Below, piece by piece: positions 20,058 to 27,756 of a stretch of 64,000 bases of DNA. Source of the stretch: JAHRAW01 sp028066695 (GTDB lineage: Bacteria > Pseudomonadota > Gammaproteobacteria > Arenicellales > Poriferihabitantaceae); contig OY734803.1 of assembly GCA_963457535.1 (NCBI GenBank), positions 1,860,001 through 1,924,000 on the forward strand, read 5' to 3'. The notes below the pieces were generated by a model that saw nothing but the letters and a program-made list of their open reading frames with translations, ran no database searches and was not told where the DNA came from. The translations under genes were made by a program, and so were the position numbers. Position 1 is the first letter of the stretch. Each line of letters starts with the position of its first letter.

Positions 20058-20194
20058 GCAACATTTCCCCCGCCCGACACGCGCGAAACCGTGCAAATTC
20101 CCCGGCTTTGTGCTACATTCACCGCATTCTTCCCCCCCGCCATGCGGCCGCATGGCACCCCCTAATTTTCAATTTTCTTTCGCGGAAGTTTCCG

Positions 20195-21700
20195 ATGAAT
20201 TTTGATGACCACCAAACCGCCGGACAAGACGCGAATTCCGCGGCGAAATCCACCGCCTCGGAGCGGGATTTGGCCGCACTGGTGCAGCGCGAATACAAGG
20301 AGGGTTTCGTAACCGACATTGACGCGGACACGCTGCCGCCGGGCCTGGACGAAGGCGTCATCCGCGCCATCTCGGAGCGCAAGGAGGAGCCGGAGTTCAT
20401 GCTCAAGTGGCGGCTGGACGCGTATCAAAAGTGGCTGAAAATGCCGCAGCCGAAGTGGGCGCATGTGCAGCACCCGCCGATTGACTACCAGGCGATCAGT
20501 TACTACTCGGCGCCGAAACAAAAGGAACTGCTGGACAGTTTGGACCAGGTCGATCCGAAACTGTTGGAGACCTATGAAAAACTCGGCATTCCGCTGGACG
20601 AGCAAAAGGCGCTCGCCGGCGTCAAGGTCGCGGTGGACGCGGTGTTTGACAGCGTGTCGGTGGCGACCACCTTTAAGAAAACCCTGTCCGAGGCCGGCGT
20701 TTTGTTCTGCTCGTTCTCCGAGGCGGTGCGCGAGCACCCGGAACTGGTGCAGCGCCACCTCGGTTCGGTGGTGCCGGCCGGCGACAACTTCTACGCCGCG
20801 CTCAACTCGGCGGTGTTCAGCGACGGCTCCTTCGTCTACATTCCGCGCGGCGTGCGCTGCCCGATGGAGTTGTCCACCTACTTCCGCATCAACGCCATGA
20901 ACACCGGCCAGTTTGAGCGCACTTTAATAGTCGCCGAAGAGGACAGCCATGTCAGTTATCTGGAAGGCTGCACCGCGCCGATGCGCGACGAAAACCAACT
21001 GCATGCCGCGGTGGTGGAATTGGTCGCGATGAAGGGCGCGCAGATCAAATACTCCACCGTGCAAAACTGGTATCCGGGGGATGAAAACGGGCGCGGCGGA
21101 ATCTACAACTTCGTCACCAAGCGCGGCGCATGCCGCGGCGAGCGCGCGAAAATTTCCTGGACGCAGGTGGAAACCGGCTCGGCGATCACCTGGAAATACC
21201 CGAGCGTGCTTCTTGAGGGCGACAACTCGGTCGGCGAGTTCTACTCGGTCGCGCTGACCAACAACTGCCAGCAGGCCGACACCGGCACCAAGATGGTGCA
21301 CATCGGCAAAAACACCGGCAGCACCATCATCTCCAAGGGGATTTCCGCCGGGCGCGGGCAGAACGCCTACCGCGGCCTGGTAAAAGTCCTGGCCGGCGCC
21401 GACGGCGCGCGCAACTATTCGCAGTGCGATTCGCTGCTGATGGGCGACCGCTGCGGCGCGCACACTTTCCCCTACATGGAAATCAAAAACCCGACCGCCG
21501 TGGTGGAGCACGAAGCGACCACCTCGCGCATCGGCGAAGACCAGTTGTTCTACTGCCGCCAGCGCGGCCTGTCCGAAGAGGACGCGGTTTCCATGATCGT
21601 CAACGGCTTTTGCAAGGAAGTTTTCAAGGAGTTGCCGATGGAATTCGCGGTGGAGGCGCAGAAATTGCTGGGCATCAGTTTGGAGGGCTCGGTCGGCTGA
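20195..21700 (+). CDS. sufB: Fe-S cluster scaffold complex subunit SufB
   Basis: Core of the SufBCD scaffold on which Fe-S clusters are built. The 501-aa protein has the conserved FERTLIVAEEDSHVSYLEGC and EHEATTSRIGEDQLFYCRQR segments, including the conserved cysteines and the C-terminal ENGRGG/ITWKYPS region. The ATG at 20195 was chosen because upstream residues are non-conserved and rich in stop-free junk. Here sufB is separated from sufC and sufD by two unrelated genes. No iscR- or sufA-like gene lies nearby. Confidence 0.96.
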   Translation: MNFDDHQTAGQDANSAAKSTASERDLAALVQREYKEGFVTDIDADTLPPGLDEGVIRAISERKEEPEFMLKWRLDAYQKWLKMPQPKWAHVQHPPIDYQAISYYSAPKQKELLDSLDQVDPKLLETYEKLGIPLDEQKALAGVKVAVDAVFDSVSVATTFKKTLSEAGVLFCSFSEAVREHPELVQRHLGSVVPAGDNFYAALNSAVFSDGSFVYIPRGVRCPMELSTYFRINAMNTGQFERTLIVAEEDSHVSYLEGCTAPMRDENQLHAAVVELVAMKGAQIKYSTVQNWYPGDENGRGGIYNFVTKRGACRGERAKISWTQVETGSAITWKYPSVLLEGDNSVGEFYSVALTNNCQQADTGTKMVHIGKNTGSTIISKGISAGRGQNAYRGLVKVLAGADGARNYSQCDSLLMGDRCGAHTFPYMEIKNPTAVVEHEATTSRIGEDQLFYCRQRGLSEEDAVSMIVNGFCKEVFKELPMEFAVEAQKLLGISLEGSVG

Positions 21701-21706
21701 TCGCCC

Positions 21707-21724
21707 GTTTTTGCGCGCAAAAAC
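21707..21724. repeat. 18-base perfect palindrome after sufB
   Basis: GTTTTTGCG followed by CGCAAAAAC forms a perfect palindrome 6 bases after the sufB stop. It can fold as a weak hairpin or act as a protein-binding site. Not convincing as a terminator because the stem is mostly A-T. Confidence 0.35.
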
Positions 21725-21832
21725 TCCCGCAAATTCACCGCAATTCGGGGTAAGATACCATACCCGGCGATTTTCACGCCTGGGACTTTGTTGCAATTCA
21801 TTCCCCCTCATTACAATGCGAGGTAACCAAAA

Positions 21833-22387
21833 ATGAAAGACACGAAAGAAAAATTCTCCACGCAAACCATCGCGCTGCACTGGATCATCGGCGTCGGCAT
21901 GATCGCCATGATCGCGCTCGGCACGTATATGGCGGCGGTGCCCTATGTGTCCGTGCTCTACTCCACCCACAAATCAATCGGCGTTTTGCTGCTCATCGTC
22001 ATACTCGGCCGCATCTGGTGGCGGATGGTGAACGGCTGGCCGCAGCCGGTGCGCGAATTTCCGCGCGCGCAGCTCATCATCGCGCGCATCTCGCACTGGA
22101 CGCTGATCGTCGGCACCGCGCTGATGCCGATTTCCGGCATCGGCAGCAGCGGCTTCGGCGGCTACGGCGTGGCGGTTTTCGGCGTGCAGTTGATCCCGTC
22201 AAATTTCGGCGCGGACGGCAAGGCAATCGCATTCAACGAAGGGCTCGCGCATTTCTCGCACAGCCTGCACTACTACGCCGGCAATGTTTTGATCGCGGTG
22301 ATCGTCCTGCACCTCGCGGCCGCGCTGAAGCACCACTTCTTTGACAAGGACAATGTCTTGCGGCGGATGTTGTCTCTGCGGGGCTGA
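21833..22387 (+). CDS. cytochrome b561 family protein
   Basis: Four-helix membrane cytochrome of the bacterial b561 type (CybB-like), likely quinol-linked electron transfer in the inner membrane. The 184-aa protein has hydrophobic helices and histidines in the expected positions: ALHWIIG in helix 1, YSTHKSIGV before helix 2, ISHWTLI in helix 3 and VLHLAAALKHHF in helix 4. A GAGGT Shine-Dalgarno precedes the ATG. It is followed by a strong terminator, so it probably ends its own transcript. Electron partner unknown. Confidence 0.88.
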   Translation: MKDTKEKFSTQTIALHWIIGVGMIAMIALGTYMAAVPYVSVLYSTHKSIGVLLLIVILGRIWWRMVNGWPQPVREFPRAQLIIARISHWTLIVGTALMPISGIGSSGFGGYGVAVFGVQLIPSNFGADGKAIAFNEGLAHFSHSLHYYAGNVLIAVIVLHLAAALKHHFFDKDNVLRRMLSLRG

Positions 22388-22408
22388 TGCTCGCAATCCA
22401 TGATGTCG

Positions 22409-22440
22409 CGCCCTCCACGCGCAAGCGTGGAGGGCGTTTC
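22409..22440 (+). terminator. intrinsic terminator after cytochrome b561
   Basis: A perfect 12-bp stem, CGCCCTCCACGC paired with GCGTGGAGGGCG, closes a GCAA tetraloop and is followed by TTTC then ATTGATTT. This is the clearest plus-strand terminator in the window. It separates the cytochrome gene from the foreign HARE-HTH gene that follows. Confidence 0.7.
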
Positions 22441-22466
22441 ATTGATTTCAAACAAGGGTAAAAAAC

Positions 22467-23432
22467 ATGGCTTATTCTTTTCTTGATTTGGCACACGATG
22501 TGCTGAAAGCGGCGTCGCGTCCGATGACCTATCGTGAAATCTGGGAAGCTGGAAAGACGAGCGGACTTGTTGAAAAGGGCGGCTGGAAAGGGGCTACGCC
22601 GTGGACAACCCTGAGTGCGTATCTTTCCGTGGAGGTACGCAAACAAAACCCTAGTTTTGTCGGAGTGGGCAAGAACCCGCGACGGTATTTCCTGGCAAGC
22701 CGCAGTCAGGAAATCCAGGATCAGCCGCTTCTGGTCTTCGCGGACAGCCCTACGGTTGCCGAGAGAACGTCCTACGACGAGAAAGACTTGCACCCGCTCC
22801 TCGCCTATTTCGTTCACAGCAGCCCCAATTTTTTGGGCGAAAGGCAGGTTTACTCGAAAACCATCATGCATCAGAAGACGTCGTCCAGAAAGAACTCGCT
22901 GGCACAGTGGTTGCACCCGGACATGGTCGGCGCATATTTTCCTTTCGATGACTGGGGAAAGAAAGCGATCGACCTGAGTAAATCGCTGAGCACGAATTCC
23001 GCTCAAATTTTCTCTTTTGAGTTGAAAAAAAGTATAGATACCAACAACTATCGAGAGAGCTTTTTTCAAGCGGTCTCGAACTCGTCTTGGGCGCATGAAG
23101 GATATCTCGTTGCGGCCAAAGTTGCCGAAACAGATGAACTGCGCAGCGAACTGGCGCGCCTCACCAATGCATTTGGTATCGGCATCATTCATCTGAAAGT
23201 CGAAGACATCGATTCCTCCTGCATACTTTTTCCTGCAAAAAACAAAAGTGACTTGGATTGGGGCACCATTGACCGACTGTGCGAAAATGGGGACTTCGGA
23301 GAATTTGTTGACTGCGTGAACGCCAGTTTTCGTGCCGGCGAAGTGCTTGAAACCAAATGCGACTTAGTGAACAGGCGCGATGATTTGATGCAATACATCC
23401 ACGAAAAACTCAAAGTGAAAACGGCTCAGTGA
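22467..23432 (+). CDS. HARE-HTH domain protein, HrgA/COG2958-like
   Basis: The 321-aa product begins with a winged-helix domain of the HARE-HTH type (about residues 3-75: YSFLDLAHDVLKAASRPMTY, then REIWEAGKTSGL and the LSAYLS segment). The remaining ~240 residues resemble the HrgA/COG2958 group, which is often found at restriction-modification loci; I see no certain catalytic motif. Base composition is clearly lower in GC than the neighbours and TCGA sites are frequent (seven counted by eye), unlike host genes, which indicates transfer. It lies between a terminator and sufC, and its stop overlaps a possible GTG start of sufC. Likely role: DNA-defence or DNA-modification sensing, inferred. Confidence 0.6.
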   Translation: MAYSFLDLAHDVLKAASRPMTYREIWEAGKTSGLVEKGGWKGATPWTTLSAYLSVEVRKQNPSFVGVGKNPRRYFLASRSQEIQDQPLLVFADSPTVAERTSYDEKDLHPLLAYFVHSSPNFLGERQVYSKTIMHQKTSSRKNSLAQWLHPDMVGAYFPFDDWGKKAIDLSKSLSTNSAQIFSFELKKSIDTNNYRESFFQAVSNSSWAHEGYLVAAKVAETDELRSELARLTNAFGIGIIHLKVEDIDSSCILFPAKNKSDLDWGTIDRLCENGDFGEFVDCVNASFRAGEVLETKCDLVNRRDDLMQYIHEKLKVKTAQ

Positions 23433-23455
23433 ATCAGCAAACCCAAACCACCAAA

Positions 23456-24226
23456 ATGCTCACCATCAAAAACCTCCGCGCCTCCGTTGACGGCAAGGCG
23501 ATTCTGAACGGCATTGACCTCGCGCTCAAAGAGGGCGAGGTGCATGCGGTGATGGGGCCGAACGGCTCGGGCAAGAGCACGCTCGCCGGCATCCTCGCCG
23601 GGCGCGACGGCTACGAGGTGACCGCGGGCGGGGTGCAATACCGCGGCATGGATCTGCTGGAAATGGAGCCGGAGGAGCGCGCGCGCGAGGGGCTGTTTCT
23701 GGCGTTTCAATACCCGGTGGAAATTCCCGGGGTGACCAACCTGTATCTGCTGAAGGCGTCGCTGAACGCGATTCGCAAGCACCGCGGCGAGGAGGAGTTG
23801 AACGCGGTGGAGTTTTTGAAACTGATCAAGGAGAAGGCCGCGATGGTGGAAATGGACGAGGCGTTTTTATACCGCCCGGTCAACGAGGGCTTCTCCGGCG
23901 GCGAGAAAAAACGCAACGAGATTTTGCAGATGGCGCTGCTGCAGCCGGCGCTCAGCATTCTGGACGAAACCGACTCGGGCCTGGACATTGACGCGCTCAA
24001 AGTGGTCGCCGGCGGCGTCAACGCGCTGCGCGGCGAGGGGCGCGCGATGCTGGTGGTCACGCATTACCAGCGGCTGCTGGATTACATCGTGCCGGACTTC
24101 GTGCATGTGCTGCACGACGGCCGCATCGTCCGCTCCGGCGACAAATCGCTCGCGCTGGAATTGGAGCGCGAGGGCTACGGCTGGATTGAGCGCGAACCCG
24201 AAGCGACTTCCACGGGGGCGGCATGA
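23456..24226 (+). CDS. sufC: Fe-S assembly ATPase SufC
   Basis: ABC-type ATPase of the SufBCD complex. The 256-aa protein has Walker A GPNGSGKST, the SufC form of the ABC signature (SGGEKKRNEI) and Walker B ILDETDSGLDIDAL. The ATG at 23456 gives the standard SufC N-terminus (MLTIKNLRAS). A GTG at 23429 overlapping the previous stop would add nine residues and cannot be excluded. The sufC-sufD junction is the usual ATGA overlap. Confidence 0.94.
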   Translation: MLTIKNLRASVDGKAILNGIDLALKEGEVHAVMGPNGSGKSTLAGILAGRDGYEVTAGGVQYRGMDLLEMEPEERAREGLFLAFQYPVEIPGVTNLYLLKASLNAIRKHRGEEELNAVEFLKLIKEKAAMVEMDEAFLYRPVNEGFSGGEKKRNEILQMALLQPALSILDETDSGLDIDALKVVAGGVNALRGEGRAMLVVTHYQRLLDYIVPDFVHVLHDGRIVRSGDKSLALELEREGYGWIEREPEATSTGAA

Positions 24227-25539
24227 CCGCCGGCGCGGTGGAACACTACCTCGCGCAGCACCGCGAAATCGCCGGCGCGCTGCCGGGGCGCGGCCTCGGC
24301 TGGCTGCAGGAGCGCCGCCGCGCCGGGCTGGCGCGCCTTAAAGAAGTCGGCTTCCCGACGCAGCGCGACGAAGATTGGAAATACACCCCGACGCGCCCGC
24401 TCACCGCCAAACCGTTTCGCGATGTCGGCGCGCCGGCCGCGGCCGATGAAACGCTCGCCAAAAAAATCCGCGCGCTCGCGCCGGAAGGTTTGCGCAGCCG
24501 GCAACTGGTTTTCATTGACGGCTTGTTCGCGCCGCAGTTGTCCGATGCGGGCGCGGATACGAAAGGCGGCGCGACGCTCATGCCGCTCGCGCGCGTTTTG
24601 GAAGAGCGCCCCGAGTCGGTGGAGCACGCGTTCGGCGCGCTCGCGCCGCGCAAGCCGCATGGCTTCACCGCGCTGAATTGCGCCGGCGCGCGCGACGGCG
24701 CGGTGGTGCTGCTGGAAAAAGACGCCGCGCCCGAAGAGCCGCTGGAACTTTTGTTCGTCACTTCCGCCGAAGACGCCTTCGCGCAGCCGCGCAACCTGAT
24801 TCTCGCCGCGCCCGGATGCAAGGCGAGCGTAATTGAGCGGCATGTGTCGCTCGGCGAACACGCCTCGTTCACCAACAGCGCGAGCGAAATTTTGCTCGGC
24901 GAATCGGCGAATGTTGATTACCACCTGGTGCAAACCCAGCGCGACGCGGCGCGGCATGTCTGCGGCATTTGGGCGCGCCAGGAGCGCGGCAGCCGCCTGC
25001 GCTGCATCAGCGCGACCCTCGGCGGCGCGTTCGTGCGCAACGACCTCGGCGTGGAACTCGCCGGCGAAGACGCGCACTGCGACATGCTCGGCTTTTACGC
25101 GGCGACCGGCGCGCAGCATGTGGACAACCACACCGCGGTGCTGCACAGCGCGCCGCACTGCGGCAGCCGCGAGGTGTACAAGGGCGTGCTGGACGGCCGC
25201 GCGCGCGCGGTTTTTCACGGTCGCATCACGGTCGCGCCCGGCGCGCAAAAAACCGCGGCCGAGCAGAGCAACCAAAACCTGCTGCTGTCGCGCCACGCCG
25301 AAATTGACTGCAAGCCGCAACTGGAAATTTACGCCGACGATGTCCGCTGCAGCCACGGCGCCACCGCCGGGCAACTGGACGAGGCCGCGCTTTTCTATTT
25401 GCGCTCGCGCGGCATCGGCGAGGCGCGCGCGCGCGAGTTGCTGACTTTCGCTTTTGTCAACGAAGTCGCCGGCGAAATCCAAATCGCCGCGCTGAAAGGC
25501 GCGCTGGAATCGCTGCTCGCGCGCCGCCTCGCGCGCTGA
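24223..25539 (+). CDS. sufD: Fe-S cluster assembly protein SufD
   Basis: Partner of SufB in the scaffold complex. The 438-aa product has a divergent N-terminal half (with the DEDWKYTPTRPL segment) and the conserved C-terminal beta-helix core: ARAVFHGRITVAPGAQKT, NLLLSRHAEIDCKPQLEIYA and DVRCSHGATAGQLDE. No sufS, sufU/E or sufA follows; the cysteine desulfurase must be elsewhere. Confidence 0.94.
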   Translation: MTAGAVEHYLAQHREIAGALPGRGLGWLQERRRAGLARLKEVGFPTQRDEDWKYTPTRPLTAKPFRDVGAPAAADETLAKKIRALAPEGLRSRQLVFIDGLFAPQLSDAGADTKGGATLMPLARVLEERPESVEHAFGALAPRKPHGFTALNCAGARDGAVVLLEKDAAPEEPLELLFVTSAEDAFAQPRNLILAAPGCKASVIERHVSLGEHASFTNSASEILLGESANVDYHLVQTQRDAARHVCGIWARQERGSRLRCISATLGGAFVRNDLGVELAGEDAHCDMLGFYAATGAQHVDNHTAVLHSAPHCGSREVYKGVLDGRARAVFHGRITVAPGAQKTAAEQSNQNLLLSRHAEIDCKPQLEIYADDVRCSHGATAGQLDEAALFYLRSRGIGEARARELLTFAFVNEVAGEIQIAALKGALESLLARRLAR

Positions 25540-25554
25540 CATCGCGGCGGGATT

Positions 25555-25575
25555 GTATTAACATTGCATTAATAC
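25555..25575. promoter_or_regulatory. 21-base palindromic operator-like site before sufT
   Basis: GTATTAA and TTAATAC are perfect 7-base inverted arms around the 7-base spacer CATTGCA, an AT-rich island in otherwise very GC-rich DNA between sufD and the SufT-like gene. The shape suits binding by a dimeric regulator. The regulator is unknown; an iron or Fe-S regulator would fit the context, but this is inference. Confidence 0.4.
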
Positions 25576-25612
25576 CCCAGCCCGCCCGCGCCGCCCGGCG
25601 CCGAACCCATCC

Positions 25613-26083
25613 ATGAAACACGTAAACCTGGACCCGCAACTGGAAAAGAAGAAGGAGGAAATCATGCGGGAATTCCGTGAAAACGAGGCTTCCGCGAATA
25701 ATCCGGATGCCGCCGGCGCTCCGGCCGAACCCGCCGCCGCGCCCGAAAAATCCCCTTCCTCGGCATCCTCCCCCTCCGGCGAGGAGTTGCAGGCGCGCGT
25801 CATTGAGGCGCTGAAAACCATTTACGACCCGGAAATCCCGGTCAACATCTACGACCTCGGCCTGATCTACCGCGTGGACATCAATCAGGACGCTTTCGCC
25901 GAAGTGGACATGACGCTGACCACGCCGGGCTGCCCGGTCGCGCAGACTTTCCCCGGCATGGTGGAAGGCGCGGTGCGCATGGTGCCGGGCATCAGCGGCG
26001 CGGCGGTCAATTTGGTGTGGGACCCGCCGTGGACGCAGGCGCTGATCAGCGAAGCCGCGCGCTTGGAACTCGGCCTGATATGA
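25613..26083 (+). CDS. sufT: SufT/MIP18-family (DUF59) Fe-S maturation protein
   Basis: The last ~100 of 156 residues form a DUF59/MIP18 domain: VIEALKTIYDPEIPVNIYDL, then GLIYRVDI and TLTTPGCPVAQTFP with the conserved Cys. Such proteins help deliver Fe-S clusters to target enzymes, and the SUF neighbourhood supports that. The first ~55 residues are charged, then Pro/Ala/Ser-rich linker. A perfect AAGGAGG Shine-Dalgarno five bases before an internal ATG at 25664 makes that a serious alternative start (139 aa). The stop overlaps the Rieske gene as ATGA. Confidence 0.88.
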   Translation: MKHVNLDPQLEKKKEEIMREFRENEASANNPDAAGAPAEPAAAPEKSPSSASSPSGEELQARVIEALKTIYDPEIPVNIYDLGLIYRVDINQDAFAEVDMTLTTPGCPVAQTFPGMVEGAVRMVPGISGAAVNLVWDPPWTQALISEAARLELGLI

Positions 26084-26400
26084 GCGGCTGGATTCCGGTC
26101 ATCGCGGCGCGCGACCTCCCGCCCGGCGAGCACAGCATCGTGGAAATTGACGGCGCGCGCATCGCCGTGTTCAATCTGGACGGCGAGTTTTGCGCGATTG
26201 AAGATGTCTGCACCCACGACGGCAGCGAGATCGCGAGCGGATGCATCGTGGACGGCGCCATTGAATGCCCGCGGCACGGCGCGCGCTTTGATTTGAAAAC
26301 CGGCGCGGTAACCGCGCCGCCGGCGTATGAGCCGGTTGCGGTCTTTCCGCTGCGCGTGGAAGACGGTGTGGTGCAGGTTCGCGACGACCGCTGGGACTGA
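26080..26400 (+). CDS. Rieske [2Fe-2S] ferredoxin
   Basis: Small soluble Rieske-type protein of 106 aa. It has the two ligand boxes CTHDGS (Cys-x-His, about residue 44) and CPRHGAR (Cys-x2-His, about 63). It resembles the ferredoxin subunits that sit at the end of SUF operons or serve dioxygenases. The start overlaps the upstream SufT-like gene as ATGA and the stop overlaps murA by one base. Redox partner not visible here. Confidence 0.9.
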   Translation: MSGWIPVIAARDLPPGEHSIVEIDGARIAVFNLDGEFCAIEDVCTHDGSEIASGCIVDGAIECPRHGARFDLKTGAVTAPPAYEPVAVFPLRVEDGVVQVRDDRWD

Positions 26401-27707
26401 TGGACAAACTCATCACCACCGGCGGCGTTCCCCTGCAGGGCGAGGTGCGCATCTCCGGCGCGAAGAACGCCGCGCTGCCGGTGATGATCTGCTCGCTTTT
26501 GACCGAGGAGCCGCTGACCATCAGCAACATTCCGCACCTGCACGACACCACCACCACCATGGAGTTGCTGGCGCAACTCGGCGTCAAACTGCAGGTGGAT
26601 GAAAAACTCGCGGTGGAAGCGGACGCTTCCGAGGTGAACAATGTGGTCGCGCCGTATGAACTGGTCAAGACCATGCGCGCCTCCATTTTGGTGCTGGGCC
26701 CGCTGCTGGCGCGTTTCGGGCGCGCCGAAGTTTCCATGCCCGGCGGCTGCGCGATCGGCTCGCGCCCGGTCAATTTGCACATCAAAGGCTTGGAGGCGAT
26801 GGGCGCGAAAATTTCCATCCGCGGCGGCTACATTCGCGCGCGCGCCGGGCGGCTGCATGGCGCGCGCATTTTCATGGACATGAACTCGGTGACCGGCACC
26901 GAAAACCTGATGATGGCGGCGACCCTGGCCGAAGGCGAAAGCGTCATTGAAAACGCCGCGCGCGAGCCGGAAGTGGTGGATGTCGCCGACTGCCTGAACG
27001 CGATGGGCGCCGATATTCGCGGCGCCGGCAGCGACGAAATCACCATCCGCGGCGTCAAGCGGCTCGGCGGCGGCGCGCACCGCGTCATTCCCGACCGCAT
27101 TGAAGCCGGCACTTTTCTGGTCGCGGCCGCGGTTTCCGGCGGCGAAATCACGGTCAAGGATGTGCGCCCGCAGCAAATAGACGCGGTGCTGGAAAAGTTG
27201 CGCGAAGCCGGCGCGGCCGTGGAAACCGGCGGCGACTGGGTGCGCATCAAGGCGCCGAAAAAACTGAAGTCGGTCAACATTCGCACCGCGCCCTATCCGG
27301 CCTTCCCGACCGACATGCAGGCGCAATTCGTCCTGCTCAACAGCGTCGCCGACGGCGCGGCCAGCGTGGTGGAGACGGTGTTTGAAAACCGCTTCATGCA
27401 CATTCACGAACTGCGCCGCATGGGCGCGAACATAGAACTGGACGGCAACACCGCGGTGGTGCGCGGCGTGGAGCGGCTGCGCGCCGCGCCGGTGATGGCG
27501 ACCGACCTGCGCGCTTCGGCCTGCCTGGTGCTCGCCGGGCTGATCGCCGACGGCGAAACGCTGATTGACCGCATCTACCACATTGACCGCGGCTACCACT
27601 GCATAGAGGAAAAACTCGCGCAGATGGGCGCCGGCATTCGGCGCATCCCCGGCAACTATCTGGAGCGCGTGATGCCGGCGCGCGCCGGCGCCGGCGCCGC
27701 CGGATAA
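26400..27707 (+). CDS. murA: UDP-N-acetylglucosamine 1-carboxyvinyltransferase
   Basis: First committed step of peptidoglycan synthesis, moving enolpyruvate from PEP to UDP-GlcNAc. The 435-aa protein has GAKNAALPVM near the N-terminus, the catalytic-Cys loop PGGCAIGSRPVNLHI near residue 118 (Cys, hence fosfomycin-reactive type), and EAGTFLVAAA/ELRRMGANI in later repeats. The ATG shares one base with the Rieske stop. Confidence 0.97.
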   Translation: MDKLITTGGVPLQGEVRISGAKNAALPVMICSLLTEEPLTISNIPHLHDTTTTMELLAQLGVKLQVDEKLAVEADASEVNNVVAPYELVKTMRASILVLGPLLARFGRAEVSMPGGCAIGSRPVNLHIKGLEAMGAKISIRGGYIRARAGRLHGARIFMDMNSVTGTENLMMAATLAEGESVIENAAREPEVVDVADCLNAMGADIRGAGSDEITIRGVKRLGGGAHRVIPDRIEAGTFLVAAAVSGGEITVKDVRPQQIDAVLEKLREAGAAVETGGDWVRIKAPKKLKSVNIRTAPYPAFPTDMQAQFVLLNSVADGAASVVETVFENRFMHIHELRRMGANIELDGNTAVVRGVERLRAAPVMATDLRASACLVLAGLIADGETLIDRIYHIDRGYHCIEEKLAQMGAGIRRIPGNYLERVMPARAGAGAAG

Positions 27708-27756
27708 ATATGCGCGCGCGGTTGTAACCGCCCGGCGCGCCGCGCCAACTTTTCCG

